NCBI GenBank assembly: GCA_036897625.1
Contig: JAYMTA010000153.1
Coordinates: 1 to 36,834, forward strand
Direction: 5' to 3'
DNA from: Pelargonium cotyledonis
Lineage: Eukaryota > Streptophyta > Magnoliopsida > Geraniales > Geraniaceae
Length of the DNA stretch: 36,834 nucleotides
Both the position numbers and the translations under genes were made by a program. Positions 1-12,684 of this stretch are shown one piece after another (the first letter of the stretch is position 1; each line of letters starts with the position of its first letter). The notes beneath the pieces were generated by a model. That model was given only the letters and a program-made list of their open reading frames with translations, ran no database searches and had not been told where the DNA came from.

Positions 1-3000
1 GTCAAGGAGGACATGCATTTTGTGAGACTGGACAGTGGGAGGATGGAGGTGAGCGGTGTTGACGGCGCAAGGCAAGCTGAATTGATGGAGAAATTGGAGT
101 ATCAGAGAGTTTGCGTGGCGGCTGACGACGGTGGCGTCATTTCGCTGGATTGGCCTGAGAATTTGGACTTGAAGGAGGAGCGTGGATTGGATACAACTTT
201 GTTGCTGGTCCCCGGGACCACGGAAGGGAGCATGGATTCTAATATACGGTCTTTTGTGTGTCAAGCTCTCAAGTCTGGGTTTTTTCCCATTGTCATGAAT
301 CCTCGAGGATGTGCTGGGTCTCCTCTGACCACAGCCAGGTATGTAACTGTGATAATCTAGTTTGTTGCTTTAGTCCATGTTGCAATTTCTTGGTTATAAT
401 TCAATGTGATATGAGTTGGTCAGTGGCGGGGTAAGTGGTGGGCTGTAGTAGGCAAGCTGCCATGCCATCTCCCAAAATAGGCAGATTCGCAACTTTCATG
501 GTGAATAACTGAATATTAAAGTACAATGGTAATATATGATTTCCCTAATAAGGTTGAGATTATAGTTCATAAGTTTGGAATTGCCTGTATTCCTCCTAAG
601 TGTAGTACTACGTAGGCTTGATGAATAAAAACATGTTGCATAAACACCATAACAAGAATAGCACGTTGAAGTAGACTATGGTCCTACTTGTACTCTGCCA
701 GGAGATCGTTAATTAGGACCTACTAACTACTGAGTCCTATGTGGTAACTCCTGTTTATGTTTGGCTGAAAGGGTGATGGAATTGAAATTATCTGTTCTAT
801 GATTCTTTTGAGTTGTTCTTGCAGAAATAAGCAGATAGAAGGATTTATTAGTTACTTTATCCACGTAGGTTATTCACAGCTGCTGATAGCGATGATATCT
901 GCACTGCTATACAGTTTATCAGTAAGGCAAGGCCGTGGACAACATTGATGGGTGTTGGTTGGGGATATGGTGCTAATATGTTGACAAAATACTTGGCTGA
1001 GTTTGGAGAGAGAACACCTCTTACAGCTGCCACATGCATAGACAACCCTTTTGACTTGGAAGAGGCCTCTAGAGCATCTTCTCGTCACATATCAGTTTAT
1101 CAAAAGCTCGTGAGTGGGATGCAAGATATTCTCCGATCTAACAAGGTTTTAAACGTTTTGATCCTTATGGTGCAAATTATTTATACCCGTCATTTTATGA
1201 AGGAAAGCTTGTTACTTTGAAGAATCAGAAGATTGGTGTGGCATGTTTGAAGCTCTATCAGCCATCTAGTATATGTAGTTTTATCTTTTGACAGTATATA
1301 GTAACATATGCAAATTGATGACCTCCTAATTCCTTAGGAACTATTTCAAGGCAAAACAAAAGGGTTTGACGTGGAAAAGGCTCTACTGGCAAAATCTGTT
1401 CGTGATTTTGAAAAGGCAATATCTATGGTATCTCATGGTTTTGAAGCCATTGAAGATTTTTATTCTGAATCTAGCACACGTGGTGTTGTTGGGAATGTGA
1501 AGGTTCCTGTTCTCTTCATACAGGTATACGTTTTTTACTCTTACACTATATTGCTTCAAAATTGCACAAGATTACTCCAGGTTGCGTCCAGTATGTGCAT
1601 GTTTTTGAAAAATTTCACCATAATTTTTTTGTACATAAGGAATGAGTAAATTAAATACCAAGTGATAGATATGTTTTTCTTGGAACTAACTGGAAAGACC
1701 TAACAAATTCGCCTAGTCTCAGATGGATATCCTTCAATAATGCTTGATAGTCGATAATGAAAACATTTAGTTTTCTTTTTGAAGAAACCCCTCGGGACTA
1801 TTTTCTGTTGGAAATGAAGGGAGTGACATTTAAGTAATTTGGTTTTTGGACGTTTGCTTGAAGATATCTCCAACTAGACTGAGCTAGACATCTCTCTGTT
1901 ACTTACCAACATAAAATATCCAAAGTTCCAGATAGGTGCTTCTGAGCTTTGAGCAAATATTAATATCCTATTATCCTGAGTCTAATTTCATTCTCCCTTC
2001 TGACCTTTATTATAGATTTTCTTATCCTGTGAAATTAGAAATCTCATATGCTATCATATTAAGTTGATTTAACTGCAATACTCTAACTTTCCATCTGTAA
2101 CATCATACACAATAACTGGCTGTGATGTTTAGAATTCATTTATTAAACAATATTGCAGTTGCTTCCTCCCTCTATCTCATACAATGTGTGTGCATGTGGG
2201 TAAAGAAAAATAAAAAGAAATAAAGGTCTAACTAGCTGCAGATCTATCTGTTGACCAGACTGATGATGATGGGACAGTGCCACAATTTTCCATTCCACGC
2301 AGTCTGATAGCTGAAAATCCATTTACAAGCTTGCTCTTGTGTTCTTGTTCGCCACCTATGGTTACTGCAACTGGTAGATCTGCTATATCTTGGTGCCAGC
2401 ATCTTACAGTCGAGGTATTATCTTATATTTTACCATAGAAGAAGCCTTAATCTTTGTTGAATCTCAATCCACCTCATCTGTTAAATAAAAGCAAGGGGTT
2501 CTTTCTTTTGAGTTCTGTGATGTAGTTGAAGAGTTGGGAGTATTTGGAATTGCTATTTACAATAAATGTTTCAAGGTGTCCAACTGTATACTACAGCTGC
2601 TTGATGTGGACTTCTTGTAGTTGCCTTGTCAAATTTTCTGATTTCATGGTTTTGCATTCAGGAATTTTTACTAGTATCTAAAGAATGAATTCACATAGGA
2701 GCCAAGTTTGGTATCTTAACCTTCATGTCATCTGATATTATAATGATGAAAATATTTTTGTTAGTTTTCTTAACCTTTTCTTTTTAATTTTTGGCGTCAA
2801 TCCCAAAAATCAGAGGTTTGGATTAATTATTTGTTAGTATATTGTTTATAATCCAGGTAGGTCTATGTCCACATGGACAATGCCTTAATGGTATTCATTT
2901 ATGCATTTATACGAGGTTTCACAAATTTCAAAAGCTCTGTTGGGAGGGAGCCTTGAGCATTTTTAGCTACCCTTAAATGCCGTGTTATATATCTAGCTTT

Positions 3001-6000
3001 TTTGATGTTCATATCTATCCATTCCTTTTTTCTAATGTGCTCATTGTAGATATTTTTATAGCACAAACAAAATTATTCTCATATTATAAATGTTCTGTAT
3101 AGCTTGGTGTGAAGTTCTGAATATGATTGACTAAACATTCATATAATGTACCAAGTTACAAGTTTGTTTGACCTCATGACCAAAGTGGAATGTATTCATA
3201 CGCCACAGCTAATTATAATGTCCTCTAATAATTAATTAAGAGCCATGTTTTAATAATTTCTTTTACTGTTTATTATTATCACCACCTTTGAGTTTTGGTG
3301 CTTATTAGTAATGGGATTGATATGAATGCAATCTTGTAATATATTCTGATAGATTTTCATCTGGTACTTGCAGTGGCTCACAGCAGTGGAGCTTGGACTT
3401 CTAAAGGGTCGTCACCCCCGCCTCAAAGATATAGATGTTACTATCAAACCTTCAAAGGGGTTATCACTTGTGGATGGAAAATCATCTGATAAGAGTGCCA
3501 ACATTAACAAGTTCTTGAATGTTACCCTATCAAATTCTTTAAAGGGATATTCTGTTGTTCCTTCGAAAGATATTGTTGAAGAAAGTGATACTTCTGCTGG
3601 CACTGGCATAATGTCTGAACAACGATTACAAAGAAATTTGGAACTTAAAGATATGGGCGTACGGGAAGTGGATAATGGTCTGTCACAGCAGACTGGTCCA
3701 ATAGATGCAGAATTGGTTGAGGAGGAAGAAGGCAGCCCAGTAGATAGTGAGACAGGACAAGTGCTACAGACAACACAAGTTGTTATGAATATGCTAGACA
3801 CAACAATGCCTGGTACTCTAACAGAAGAAAAGAAGAAGAAGGTAATGGTAAATAAATTGCAATTTATTGTCTTGAATCATGACGTGAAGTGGCATGTCAG
3901 GTTAGGTTAACTCATCTACCCTACTGGCCATTTGCTCTTTGGAATTAAATTAGGCATCAGGTATTGGAAATGATTTACTTGTTAACTACGTCTAGGTCTA
4001 TTCATGTCATCCACATTGTTGTGTTACTCTTTTGGTGTCTTGGCCTAAAATCTGTGCTATAAGCATAAGTTCTATTTCATGTAAGCATGTATTCCTATCT
4101 CAAACTCTTTGTTCGGCTTTCATCTTGGTGTGTGTTTGTTTTGTACTTCTAGCTGCAAATGTCAAATAATGACTTGGCCCTTTTGGATTCTTGTATTTGA
4201 TTTAAAGTTTTGGATTTGAGCCAAATCTTATGTTTGGATTTGGCTCACATCTATAGACTATAAACGCAACCAAGTTACTTGTATCATCATGATTCTTGCG
4301 AGTGAAGAGTTATTGATCTATAGCTTCGTCACTTCATCTCATAAATTTGAAACATTACTTTCAGCCATTTAATTTCTTGCTTTGCTTATAATATTTCTAT
4401 GACATTTAACTAGTATTTTTGTCCAGGTTTTGACTGCTGTGGGTCAAGGAGAGACGCTAATAACTGCTTTGCAAGATGCTGTTCCGGAGGATGTTCGTGG
4501 AAAGTTAACAGCTTCTGTTTCTGCATTTATGCAGACTAAAGGCACAAATTTAAAGTTAGATGGACTATTGCAAATGGGCTCTGGCATTTCTTCAGGGGTG
4601 ATGTCAAGGATCCAAGAAAATGGCAGGGCATTATCAAGTGCAGAAGGATCACGTGATCATGGTTCTTCAGATCAGATGGACGTAACTGATAATGTGGAGG
4701 ATAGTGTTGATAACAATCAACTTGGTGTGGACAAGGTTGGTGGAACGGAAGAAGCAATATTTGACGAACACAAAGATCAGGATGGTGCAATAGCTCAAGT
4801 GGACATAACAGAGGATAGCAAGATCGATAGCAGCGAGGAGAAACCGGTGGATTCATTAAACGGTCAAAATCAGATAGCATCTCCCAGTATGACAGAAGAG
4901 TCACTTCTACCTAATTCTGAGGCGCAACCTATGGAAGGGGATAATAATAATTTGCCGCCTTCTCCTGATCAAAGTAAGTCAATGTCTGTTCCTGATTCAC
5001 CCAACTTCAGTGTTACTCAAGCATTGGATGCCTTGACAGGGATGGATGATTCCACTCAAGTGGCTGTCAATAGTGTTTTTGGGGTAATAGAAGATATGAT
5101 TACTCAGTTGGAGGATTCAAATGATGAAAATGAAACAACAGGAAATGATGGTAAGGACAAGAAAGTTGATCCTCTGCATGAGAAACATGGTGTCATCAGC
5201 GAACACTCAGTGGAAAAGAAGGAAGAGAGTAAAAATGAACTTAATGCACATCCTGACACATCATGCAATACTACTGTATATAATAGCAAAGACATCAGTA
5301 TGGATTCACTACACAATCCAAAAACTAAATTCATAAAGGAGCAACCTATGCAAAACCCCATTTCAGTAGATAAGGATGGTAATGATTGTTTTCAGGAGAG
5401 TAGCATAGCTAGCTATAGAGTTGGGGAAAAAACTAAAGAGAGTAATGAATTTGTAGGAAGAAAACTTCGAGAAGAAAATTCAGACGAACTTGGGTACGCT
5501 CCTAAGTTCCCACATTACATAACTGCACATCCTTATGGGGGTCCTCATCATAATGAATACAAAAATCATCTCTCAAAAATGCCTACTGAATCACTGGATG
5601 TAGATTCAACTACTGCTTTATTATTTGACTATTTTCCAGAAGAAGGCCAATGGAAACTCTTGGAACAGCCAGCGGATAGTGGAAGCCCAATCGGTGATGA
5701 TTCATCTAGCAAGGACTACGACAAAAAAATGCCACCCCATTTACCCACAGAAGCTAGTGATATTGAACCATCCTATGTAGTATTAGATACCGAAGAACAA
5801 CATGAACCTTTTAGTCAATTTGAAACGGTGGACAGTATGAATGAAGAACTTGAGATTGATGATTGTAGATCAGATAAGATGAATTATTTTGTGAGAAGTT
5901 TAATAATAGATTCATTGAAGGTTGAAGTTGATCGCAAGTTAAGTGCAACTGATATCAAAGAAATTGAATCTTATCTTGCTAGAGATATGGAACTTGTGGC

Positions 6001-8622
6001 AGATGCTGTGTCATTGGCAGTTGGACATGACAAGGAGCTTAGTCGGTGTTTGGAAGGTGGTGACATTATTACATACTGTGATTCAAAGAAACTGGGCACT
6101 CTTCATGGGGAACATATTATAACAGCCATTTCATCTGCCTTTCTGGAAACAAACTGTTTAAGTAAGGTACTGCCAGTTGGTGTTATTGTTGGCTCAAGCT
6201 TAGCTGCCTTGAGAAGATTCTTTGATGTAGCTCAAGATGTTGATGAGCACCAAAAAGAAGGTCCAACCCTAGATCAAGCTTTAAAATCTAGGGTAAATGA
6301 CAAGATCGGTGTACTGGATACTGATTGGTTGCCTACCTATAATTTTGATGAAAGTACTAGTTTTGATACTTCAAAAGGAAGAGGAGAGAAGGTTGAGGTG
6401 GCAAATCAAAGCAATGATGCTGTTATGGCTGGTGCTGTCACAGCAGCCCTTGGAGCATCTGCCTTCCTGGTGCAACACCAGGTACGAGTCAATGTTTTTT
6501 TGTTTCTGGCATTTTTCTGGATATCTAGAACCACTGTTTTAGATTCTAATTTTCTAAAAAAATATAAAGAGTTTGAGAATTTCAGTTTTTGAGCAATGCT
6601 TTTGTGTTTTGTCGACGTAGATGCCATGTTGACTCTAATTTGTTGCTTCCTCTTGATCTTAGTCCGTGAAGTTAGATAATTCTTTTTTCCTCATAATTAT
6701 TGCGGCATAGATTTATGTTATTGGTTGAGAGTGTACATAAAGAGCAATCTTATTTCTTCAATGTTATTATTTGGAAATTGGATTTGATGATGCTGATCTC
6801 TCTCTATTATATTGTGGTATGTTTACACTACTAACACTCACCTTCAACTGTAAACACAAAGGATGCATTCAAAAGCAATGGAGCTGCAGACAGTTCTTCG
6901 AAGTCCTTGGGAGAGAAACACAATGATCAGAAGGTGGTTGACACTCTAGAGGAGGCCATGCTAGACAAAAGCCAGAATAACATCGTCACAAGCCTTGCTG
7001 AGAAAGCCATGTCGGTTGCTGGTCCAGTTGTACCTACTAAAGATGGTGAAGTGGATCAAGAAAGGTCTGAACATGGCCCACCTAAATTACTCTGTTGTGA
7101 AAAAGGATTTATCTGCATCTTTTTTCTGTTGCAAAATGTGTTTGTCACTTTCACTATGAACATTGAACAGGCTTGTTGCATTACTAGCTGATTTGGGACA
7201 AAGGGGTGGCATGTTGAGGCTACTTGGAAAAGTTGCTTTGCTGTGGGGTGGGATACGTGGGGCAATGAGCTTGACTGAAAAGCTTATTCTGTTTCTGCAT
7301 ATAGCTGAACGTCCTTTGTTCCAAAGGTAAATCTCAAAATTTGACTTTGCTCCTCACCTTCACTTCAACTAAGGAATAGTTCCAAGTCTGTTGCTTGAAA
7401 GTGACTAGATTGGAATTAATATTAATAACAATCTATAAAACTAGTATCGGTAAATCATTAGAAATTCACAAGTTTGAAATAGTGACAGACAATACTACTT
7501 TTTTGTGATGATAGCAACTCATCGTATCAGTTTTGAAAAAGGGCCGTATAACAGTTTTGGGCTTGCAAATGATTCCTTAAACCCTGTGTCTGGCTGGTAG
7601 AGAATTCTAAAAGCTTTGGAGAGACTATTATTAGTTTTGAAGATTTAGCAACACATTACGAAGGAATGGAAAACTCATGCAACATAATCTGAATTTGAAC
7701 TTCCTAATGCAAGTTGTTACAGCTATAGTTACAGTAGAAGAAATAATGTCTCTGTAGTTGAAGTTGTATTGTAGGTTAGATTAGACAGTATGGAGCATCA
7801 ATGTGGTTTTTTACGACAGCAGAATAATCCTCTGTGATAAAGTTGCTCAAGAAATCAACGTTCCTTCACTAATTGGACTCCTAGCCTTGTACTACGCATT
7901 ATCTGATATTTGTATGGCATGATGATCTGATAAAGGAGGTGCAATCAGGAACTTTTCTGAATATCTAATTATGTGATTCTGAAGTTCTTTCTATTTACTA
8001 TAATCACATTGGAATAATTCCTGTAATATCTTTAAAAAATTCTCGTTTATCCATTTTTAATTGGTCATTTTGTATTCTTTGCATTTTCTTTTAACTGATT
8101 TCATCAACTATCCGTCTTTTTCCTTTAGGATTATTGGGTTTGTCGGCATGACGCTTGTTTTGTGGTCACCAGTTGTCATTCCTTTGCTTCCAACTCTAAT
8201 GCATTGCTGGACGACTCATACATCCTCCAGATTTGCTGAGCTTGCTTGTGTTTTTGGCCTGTATGCTGCTATTTTAATACTTGTGGTATTGTGGGGTAAA
8301 AGAATACGAGGGTTTGAAAACCCACTTGAGGAATATGGGCTTGATATGACATCGTGGTCAAAGGTAAAATTTCTGTTGAAACCATTCCTTGCAAAACATG
8401 TGATATGTAGGATGATGGATTTTTTTTTTTTTGTGTATGCCTACTTAGTTTTCTGTATTGGAAGAACTGTATTTGCCCAAATCGTGACTCAATAGCCTTT
8501 CTCAACAAATTCTTCAGGTTTATGTTATTACTCCCATTTGATCTAAAACACCTGTTCTCTCTCTCTCTCTCTCTCTCTCAAATTCTTCAGGTTTATGTTA
8601 TTACTCCCATTTGATCTAAAAC

Positions 8623-8663
<41 letters not shown>

Positions 8664-10367
8664 GCTGCCGTCTAAATTGGCTGACTTGCCTCTTCTTCTC
8701 TTTTTGACATAAATGTTTCAATTTTGTCCTCTTAATAGTCACTTTTGTTCCGAGATGGTTCTTTTAGTGTACATTTTGTTCCAAAGTGGTTTCAATTTAG
8801 ACGACATTGTGATGAAGGAACCAGTTTGGAACACGAGTAAATATCCACTTTTGTTATGAATTTGTCCCTTCCGTCATGGTGTTTAAATCTTGCCTTATTT
8901 TTGACAAAAAAGTTTTAGTTTAGTCCTAATATTCACTTTTGTTCCAATATAGTCCTTTTAGTGTACATTTTGTTCCAAAGTATTTAGACGGCGATACGGA
9001 AGGAGCCAGTTTGGAACACAAGTAAATACTTAGAGGACTAAATTGTAATAAAAATCAATTTGAGGACCAGTTTGGCACAAAATGGGTACTAAAGAGACTA
9101 TTTTGTAACATTATCCGAAAAGAAACTTTGTATTCCCGTACCTTTTTTTTAAATGTAGTATAGGTTATGATGCCAATGTACTACAATAATCATTATGAAA
9201 TTCCACATCTTTGAAGTAGATGCATACATTTTCTTTAGCTAGGCTGTATAAAGAGCTAAAACTGTGTCCTCCTTGCTTTCAGATTCATGATTTGTTGAAG
9301 GGCATCATTGGAGGTGTATTGCTTGTTTTATCAATACATTCTGTAAATTCATTGCTTGGCTATGTCAGTTTTGCTTGGCCTTCTAGTCTCCCTTCTTCTT
9401 CTGTAAATGCTGTGACATGGCTCAAAGTGTATGGGCATATGCTCTTTCTGGTTGGTCGAGGAATTATGATTGCAACTAGTATTGCAGTGGCAGAAGAATT
9501 ACTTTTTAGGTCATGGCTGCCTGAAGAAATAGCAACGGATCTTGGATATCATCGAGGAATCATAATTTCAGGACTCGCATTTGCCTTGATCCAAAGGTAC
9601 ATATTTATGTTGTCTTCTGTTTTTCTTTTCTTTATTCTCGTGAACATCATTGTATTCAGTGAAACAGGGGACAACGAGCAATGAAAACTCAGGATTCCAA
9701 GAACATAACAAATCCAATGGTCTTGTGCTCTATTATACCTGTCAGCTATATTTCATGTGATTTTGTTTGCCAGCATGTTTTCTTATCATATTGTTTTTCA
9801 TAAACTTCATTTCATTCAATGAAACAGGGACTAAGGCAATGAAAACTCAGGATTCAAGAATAAAACAAAACCAAAAGTCTTATACTTAATTATACCTGTC
9901 AGCTATATCTCATGCATACACTTTTGTTTTACCCAAATGAAGATGCATGATTCTAATCATTATTAGGACTGTTCATACTAATTGAATATTCTAAAGATTC
10001 TTATATTCGATCTGCTGCTGACAGTGTGATACAAAGTGTGACTAGTCCTTTCTTCTAATTTGGTTTCAGGTCCCCCTGGGCAATACCTGGGCTATGGCTG
10101 TTATCTTTGGGTCTAGCGGGTGCTCGTCAAAGAAGTGGAGGCAGCCTCTCCATTCCAATTGGATTGCATGCTGGGATAATTGCTTCCAGTTACATTTTAC
10201 AAAAGGGTGGCTTTCTAACTTCCAAACCAAACTTTCCTCTCTGGTTCATTGGGAGCCATCCGTTCCAACCCTTTAGTGGGGTTGTTGGTTTTTCCTTTTC
10301 GTTGTTATTTGCAGTAACTCTCTATCCAAGGCACAGGAAGAAATTTGAAAGGACGATACGGGAGTAA
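1..10367 (+). CDS. EMB8-like alpha/beta-hydrolase-fold protein with C-terminal CPBP (CAAX-protease-like) membrane domain, 5'-partial
   Basis: Eleven exons are visible: 1-338, 869-1145, 1338-1523, 2259-2414, 3374-3841, 4427-6481, 6862-7064, 7171-7326, 8129-8363, 9283-9596 and 10070-10367. They give 1561 codons plus TAA with every phase matching. The frame is open at base 1, so the start lies upstream. Exons 1-4 match the EMB8-type alpha/beta-hydrolase fold (NPRGCAGSPLTTARLFTAAD). Exons 5-6 encode a long, acidic, low-complexity linker. Exons 8-11 carry several hydrophobic membrane segments and a CPBP-like region with EELLFR (9493-9510). The family is known from plants as large, probably plastid or membrane proteins of unclear function; that location is inference. 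The nucleophile elbow reads GWGYG instead of GxSxG, and the later CPBP motifs are also altered, so neither activity can be assumed. Family assignment is from memory, without a search. Confidence 0.88.
8506..8661. repeat. Tandem 73-bp duplication with (CT)n tracts in an intron
   Basis: A 73-base unit starting CAAATTCTTCAGG at 8506 is repeated from 8579. Each copy ends in a run of CT dinucleotides; the second run continues to 8661. The non-CT part of the two copies is almost identical, so the duplication is recent. It lies inside the intron between exons 9 and 10 of the EMB8-like gene. Confidence 0.9.
8701..9028. repeat. Two diverged direct copies of a ~135-bp element in the same intron
   Basis: Copy 1 is at about 8701-8843 and copy 2 at about 8898-9028. 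Both contain CACTTTTGTTCC, then CTTTTAGTGTACATTTTG, then CCAGTTTGGAACAC followed by AGTAAATA, in the same order. They differ by substitutions and small indels, so this pair is older than the CT duplication beside it. It may be a fragment of a non-autonomous transposon or of a satellite-like repeat. No clear terminal inverted repeats or target duplication were seen. Confidence 0.65.
9651..9929. repeat. Intronic tandem duplication, period about 160 bp
   Basis: Copy 1 (about 9651-9768) and copy 2 (about 9811-9929) share ATTCA.TGAAACAGGG, then CAATGAAAACTCAGGATTC, then TTATACCTGTCAGCTATAT. The pair lies in the last intron of the EMB8-like gene, just after the exon 10 donor. The copies differ by small indels. 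Confidence 0.75.
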
Positions 10368-10813
10368 AAAGGTTTTGAAGAACTATTTTGTACATAGTAT
10401 GGTTGTACCGTTGTACGTAGGGCTTTAGAGGGAGATATCACAAGTGCCCATATACGAGTTGTTACATTTCACTGTCTGCTTCTCTTCTGTACTGCTGTGG
10501 TATCAGTGGGGACGTCAAAGATTCTCTACAACAAATTAAGCCACCGATGATTGACAGTGTAGAGTTGAATATCAGATACAAGAAGGCAATTTTGTAAGTA
10601 GGGAAGTAATATATCTATACCAACAATATTTCAGGATTTAGGATACTGCTTTTACCACTACTATGTATCCTGTTGTCCAATACAAAGATGTACAGTCTTG
10701 CACCTATAGTTTCCAATAAAATTTTACCAATGCAACTGCACTTGCCAAGCTTCTTTTTCTTTAATCTATACACAAGCATGTAATTGCAGGAATGTTTCAC
10801 AAAATCTGTTTCC
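10368..10813. other. Convergent 3' region between the EMB8-like gene and the pectinesterase
   Basis: This 446-base stretch lies between two convergent stop codons and should hold the 3' untranslated regions of both genes. The plus strand has one AATAAA at 10715-10720, about 350 bases after the EMB8-like stop, which could be its polyadenylation signal, but plant signals are loose. No ORF or RNA gene is supported here. Confidence 0.4.
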
Positions 10814-12684
10814 TTAGGAATCACTTGAGAGAGGAAAGCCAGTGGACTCTAGCCAATTATCCGGCGCTTCACTCAAAAAGGTGCTGACAGTAAACTGATT
10901 TGCCATGTCTTCACTGCAATTCTGTTTATAGCCACCCCAGGTAATTCTGTACCTTGTGTCTGATCCTGGTCCATGATTCTGGTGTTCAATGTATTCTATT
11001 GTGTTTACATTGCTATACTCATTCCATTTGCATTAACCCTGTGGGTGTATCAGATCTCCCAGATAGCTCTTCATGATCACCGTCCTCGAGTAGTTTCTCC
11101 ACGGCCTGCCCAGGAAGGTTGAAAAGTTGTTCCTATCAGAAACTGTAAAATCTGTTGCTGCTGATATAGTGCAATTCTGGAATGAGAAGCCTGTGTTCTG
11201 GTTGGGGTCTTCTCTCCCTTGTGCAGTGATCATGTTCTTTTGACCAAGAATCGGCTTTCGGACTTGAATAAGGCAGTTCTCGAATACCGCTGCTGCATTT
11301 CCGAAGATGAAATCAACTGTGCCTTGGATCGTGCAGTGGCTATACAATTGACGGAGGGAATGAGCATAAAGTGTGTCCTGATATGAACTGAAGTTGCAGC
11401 GGTGGAAGGCAACGTTGGAAGTCACTCTCGCAGCAACTGCCTGGAACTTGTGCGGACCTGCTGTGTTGATTATGGTTAGGTCTCTGGCTAAGAACTTGTC
11501 CCCAACTACAGCTGCAACCACCAAAATATCCTCAGTCCAATCTACACAAAAGTTCGATTTAGACGAATAAAATGGATTTCAAGAAGCGAAACAGAACATA
11601 CTTAGTGTCGCTGAAGTGAAAGGCGAAAACCCATCAGCAAGGTTCTTGGACCCTACTATCACAGTTGAGCTCATCCTATCTCCTACTAATGCGACATTGG
11701 TCTTTTCCCTTGGAATCAGCACACTCTCGTTGTAGACTCCTGCTCTAATCTTGATCACAAATCTTGTCATGCTCATGTTTGGTGCCATTCTCACACCCTC
11801 ACTGATTGTCTGAAAATGTCCACTTCCATCTTTTGCGACTATGATATACGGCATCATCGTGAAAGCTGCTGCTGCTGCTGCTTCTTCCACCAGGTTTCGA
11901 GTCTTGGTCCTCGTCCAGGTATGCTGATCATTGATGGTTTCTTGAAGGTTTATGGTCTCCATGTACGTGATCATAGCCAAGCAATTACTGATCTGTCGAG
12001 AAATAGGAGCCAGCAAGTCTCGCAGGTGTTGTTGGAGACGCACAGGCACAGCAGCTTCTTCCAAATCGATGAACCCACTAATGCACGTGTTCTCGTTTGT
12101 CATGGCTGCGCTGAGGAGGGTCTTGAGATTGCCATATGACCTTCTTAGGACGCCAATGGATGCAGGGGAATCTTGAAGATCATCTATGGCCTGTCCAAGT
12201 TCGTAGAGGGTTTGGTCCAACATCTCTCTGCAGTCATTCAAGCCGTTCATTTCTTGGGAACTCAAATCTTGACGAGCGACGAGGCTGTCGATGACCAATC
12301 TTGAATTCTCTACAGATGTGATGGTTTGGTTTATTGTAATCTCAAGAATGTGATGGAGGGTTGTGGAGTTCTTGGAGCGGGGGACAGAGGAGAGGGCTGT
12401 GAGGCACAGAGAAGGATGGAGGGTTTTCGAGCATGCGTTCTTTTTAAAAAAGAACGCGGTAGAGCTGGGTTGGGAAGGACATGGGAATATACTCGATTGC
12501 TCGTGCGAGTTTGATCAAGAGAAAGAGACGACGAGTTGATGAGAAACGAAGCTGCCAGTAGCAGCGTTGTGAGAGCGAGAGAGACGATGACCACAATCCT
12601 CATTTGGAATGGTCTTGACAGATTCTTGGAGGGCTTAGAGGAGTTGATTTGGTTAGATTTGGAAGATGAACAATACAGGACCAT
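10814..12684 (-). pseudogene. Pectinesterase/pectinesterase inhibitor (type I PME) with frameshift and internal stop
   Basis: The minus-strand gene has two exons: about 12684-11602 and 11511-10814, with a 90-base intron (GTATGT..TTGCAG). It encodes a membrane-anchor or signal segment (RIVVIVSLALTTLLLAASF), a PMEI domain (ACSKTLHPSLC and later conserved cysteines) and a pectinesterase domain. That domain keeps its usual catalytic context: QAVA, SSYQDTLY, GTVDFIFG and LGRPW. The enzyme de-esterifies cell-wall homogalacturonan. Two breaks are visible. The anchor frame and the PMEI frame differ by one base, shifting between about 12514 and 12432, probably in the T/A run at 12441-12451. A TAA at 11033-11035 stands where the family has GW. 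After it the frame stays open for 72 codons with a normal PME C-terminus, ending at TAA 10814-10816. No RRLL/RKLL processing motif was seen between the domains. It is either a young pseudogene or a pair of sequence errors. Confidence 0.85.
11864..11882 (-). repeat. GCA/CTG trinucleotide run coding poly-alanine in the pectinesterase
   Basis: The plus strand reads GCTGCTGCTGCTGCTGCTTC here, giving a run of six alanines in the linker between the PMEI and PME domains. Such short coding microsatellites often vary in length, and this one lies outside the catalytic core. Confidence 0.7.

Noticed and set aside
3412-3801. Long open frame on the minus strand opposite EMB8-like exon 5
   Set aside because: It is antisense to a coding exon that has family-like sequence and matching splice phases; its Ser/Thr-rich composition is what an acidic sense protein produces.
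4536-4904. Minus-strand frame opposite the large EMB8-like exon
   Set aside because: Shadow of the sense reading frame; Cys/His/Pro-rich with no family resemblance.
12435-12457. Hairpin as a transcription terminator
   Set aside because: The palindrome lies inside a plant coding exon; intrinsic terminators of bacterial type do not apply.
12432-12514. A short intron as the cause of the pectinesterase frame change
   Set aside because: The interval available is about 80 bases and holds no fitting donor and acceptor pair; known type I PME genes have no intron there.
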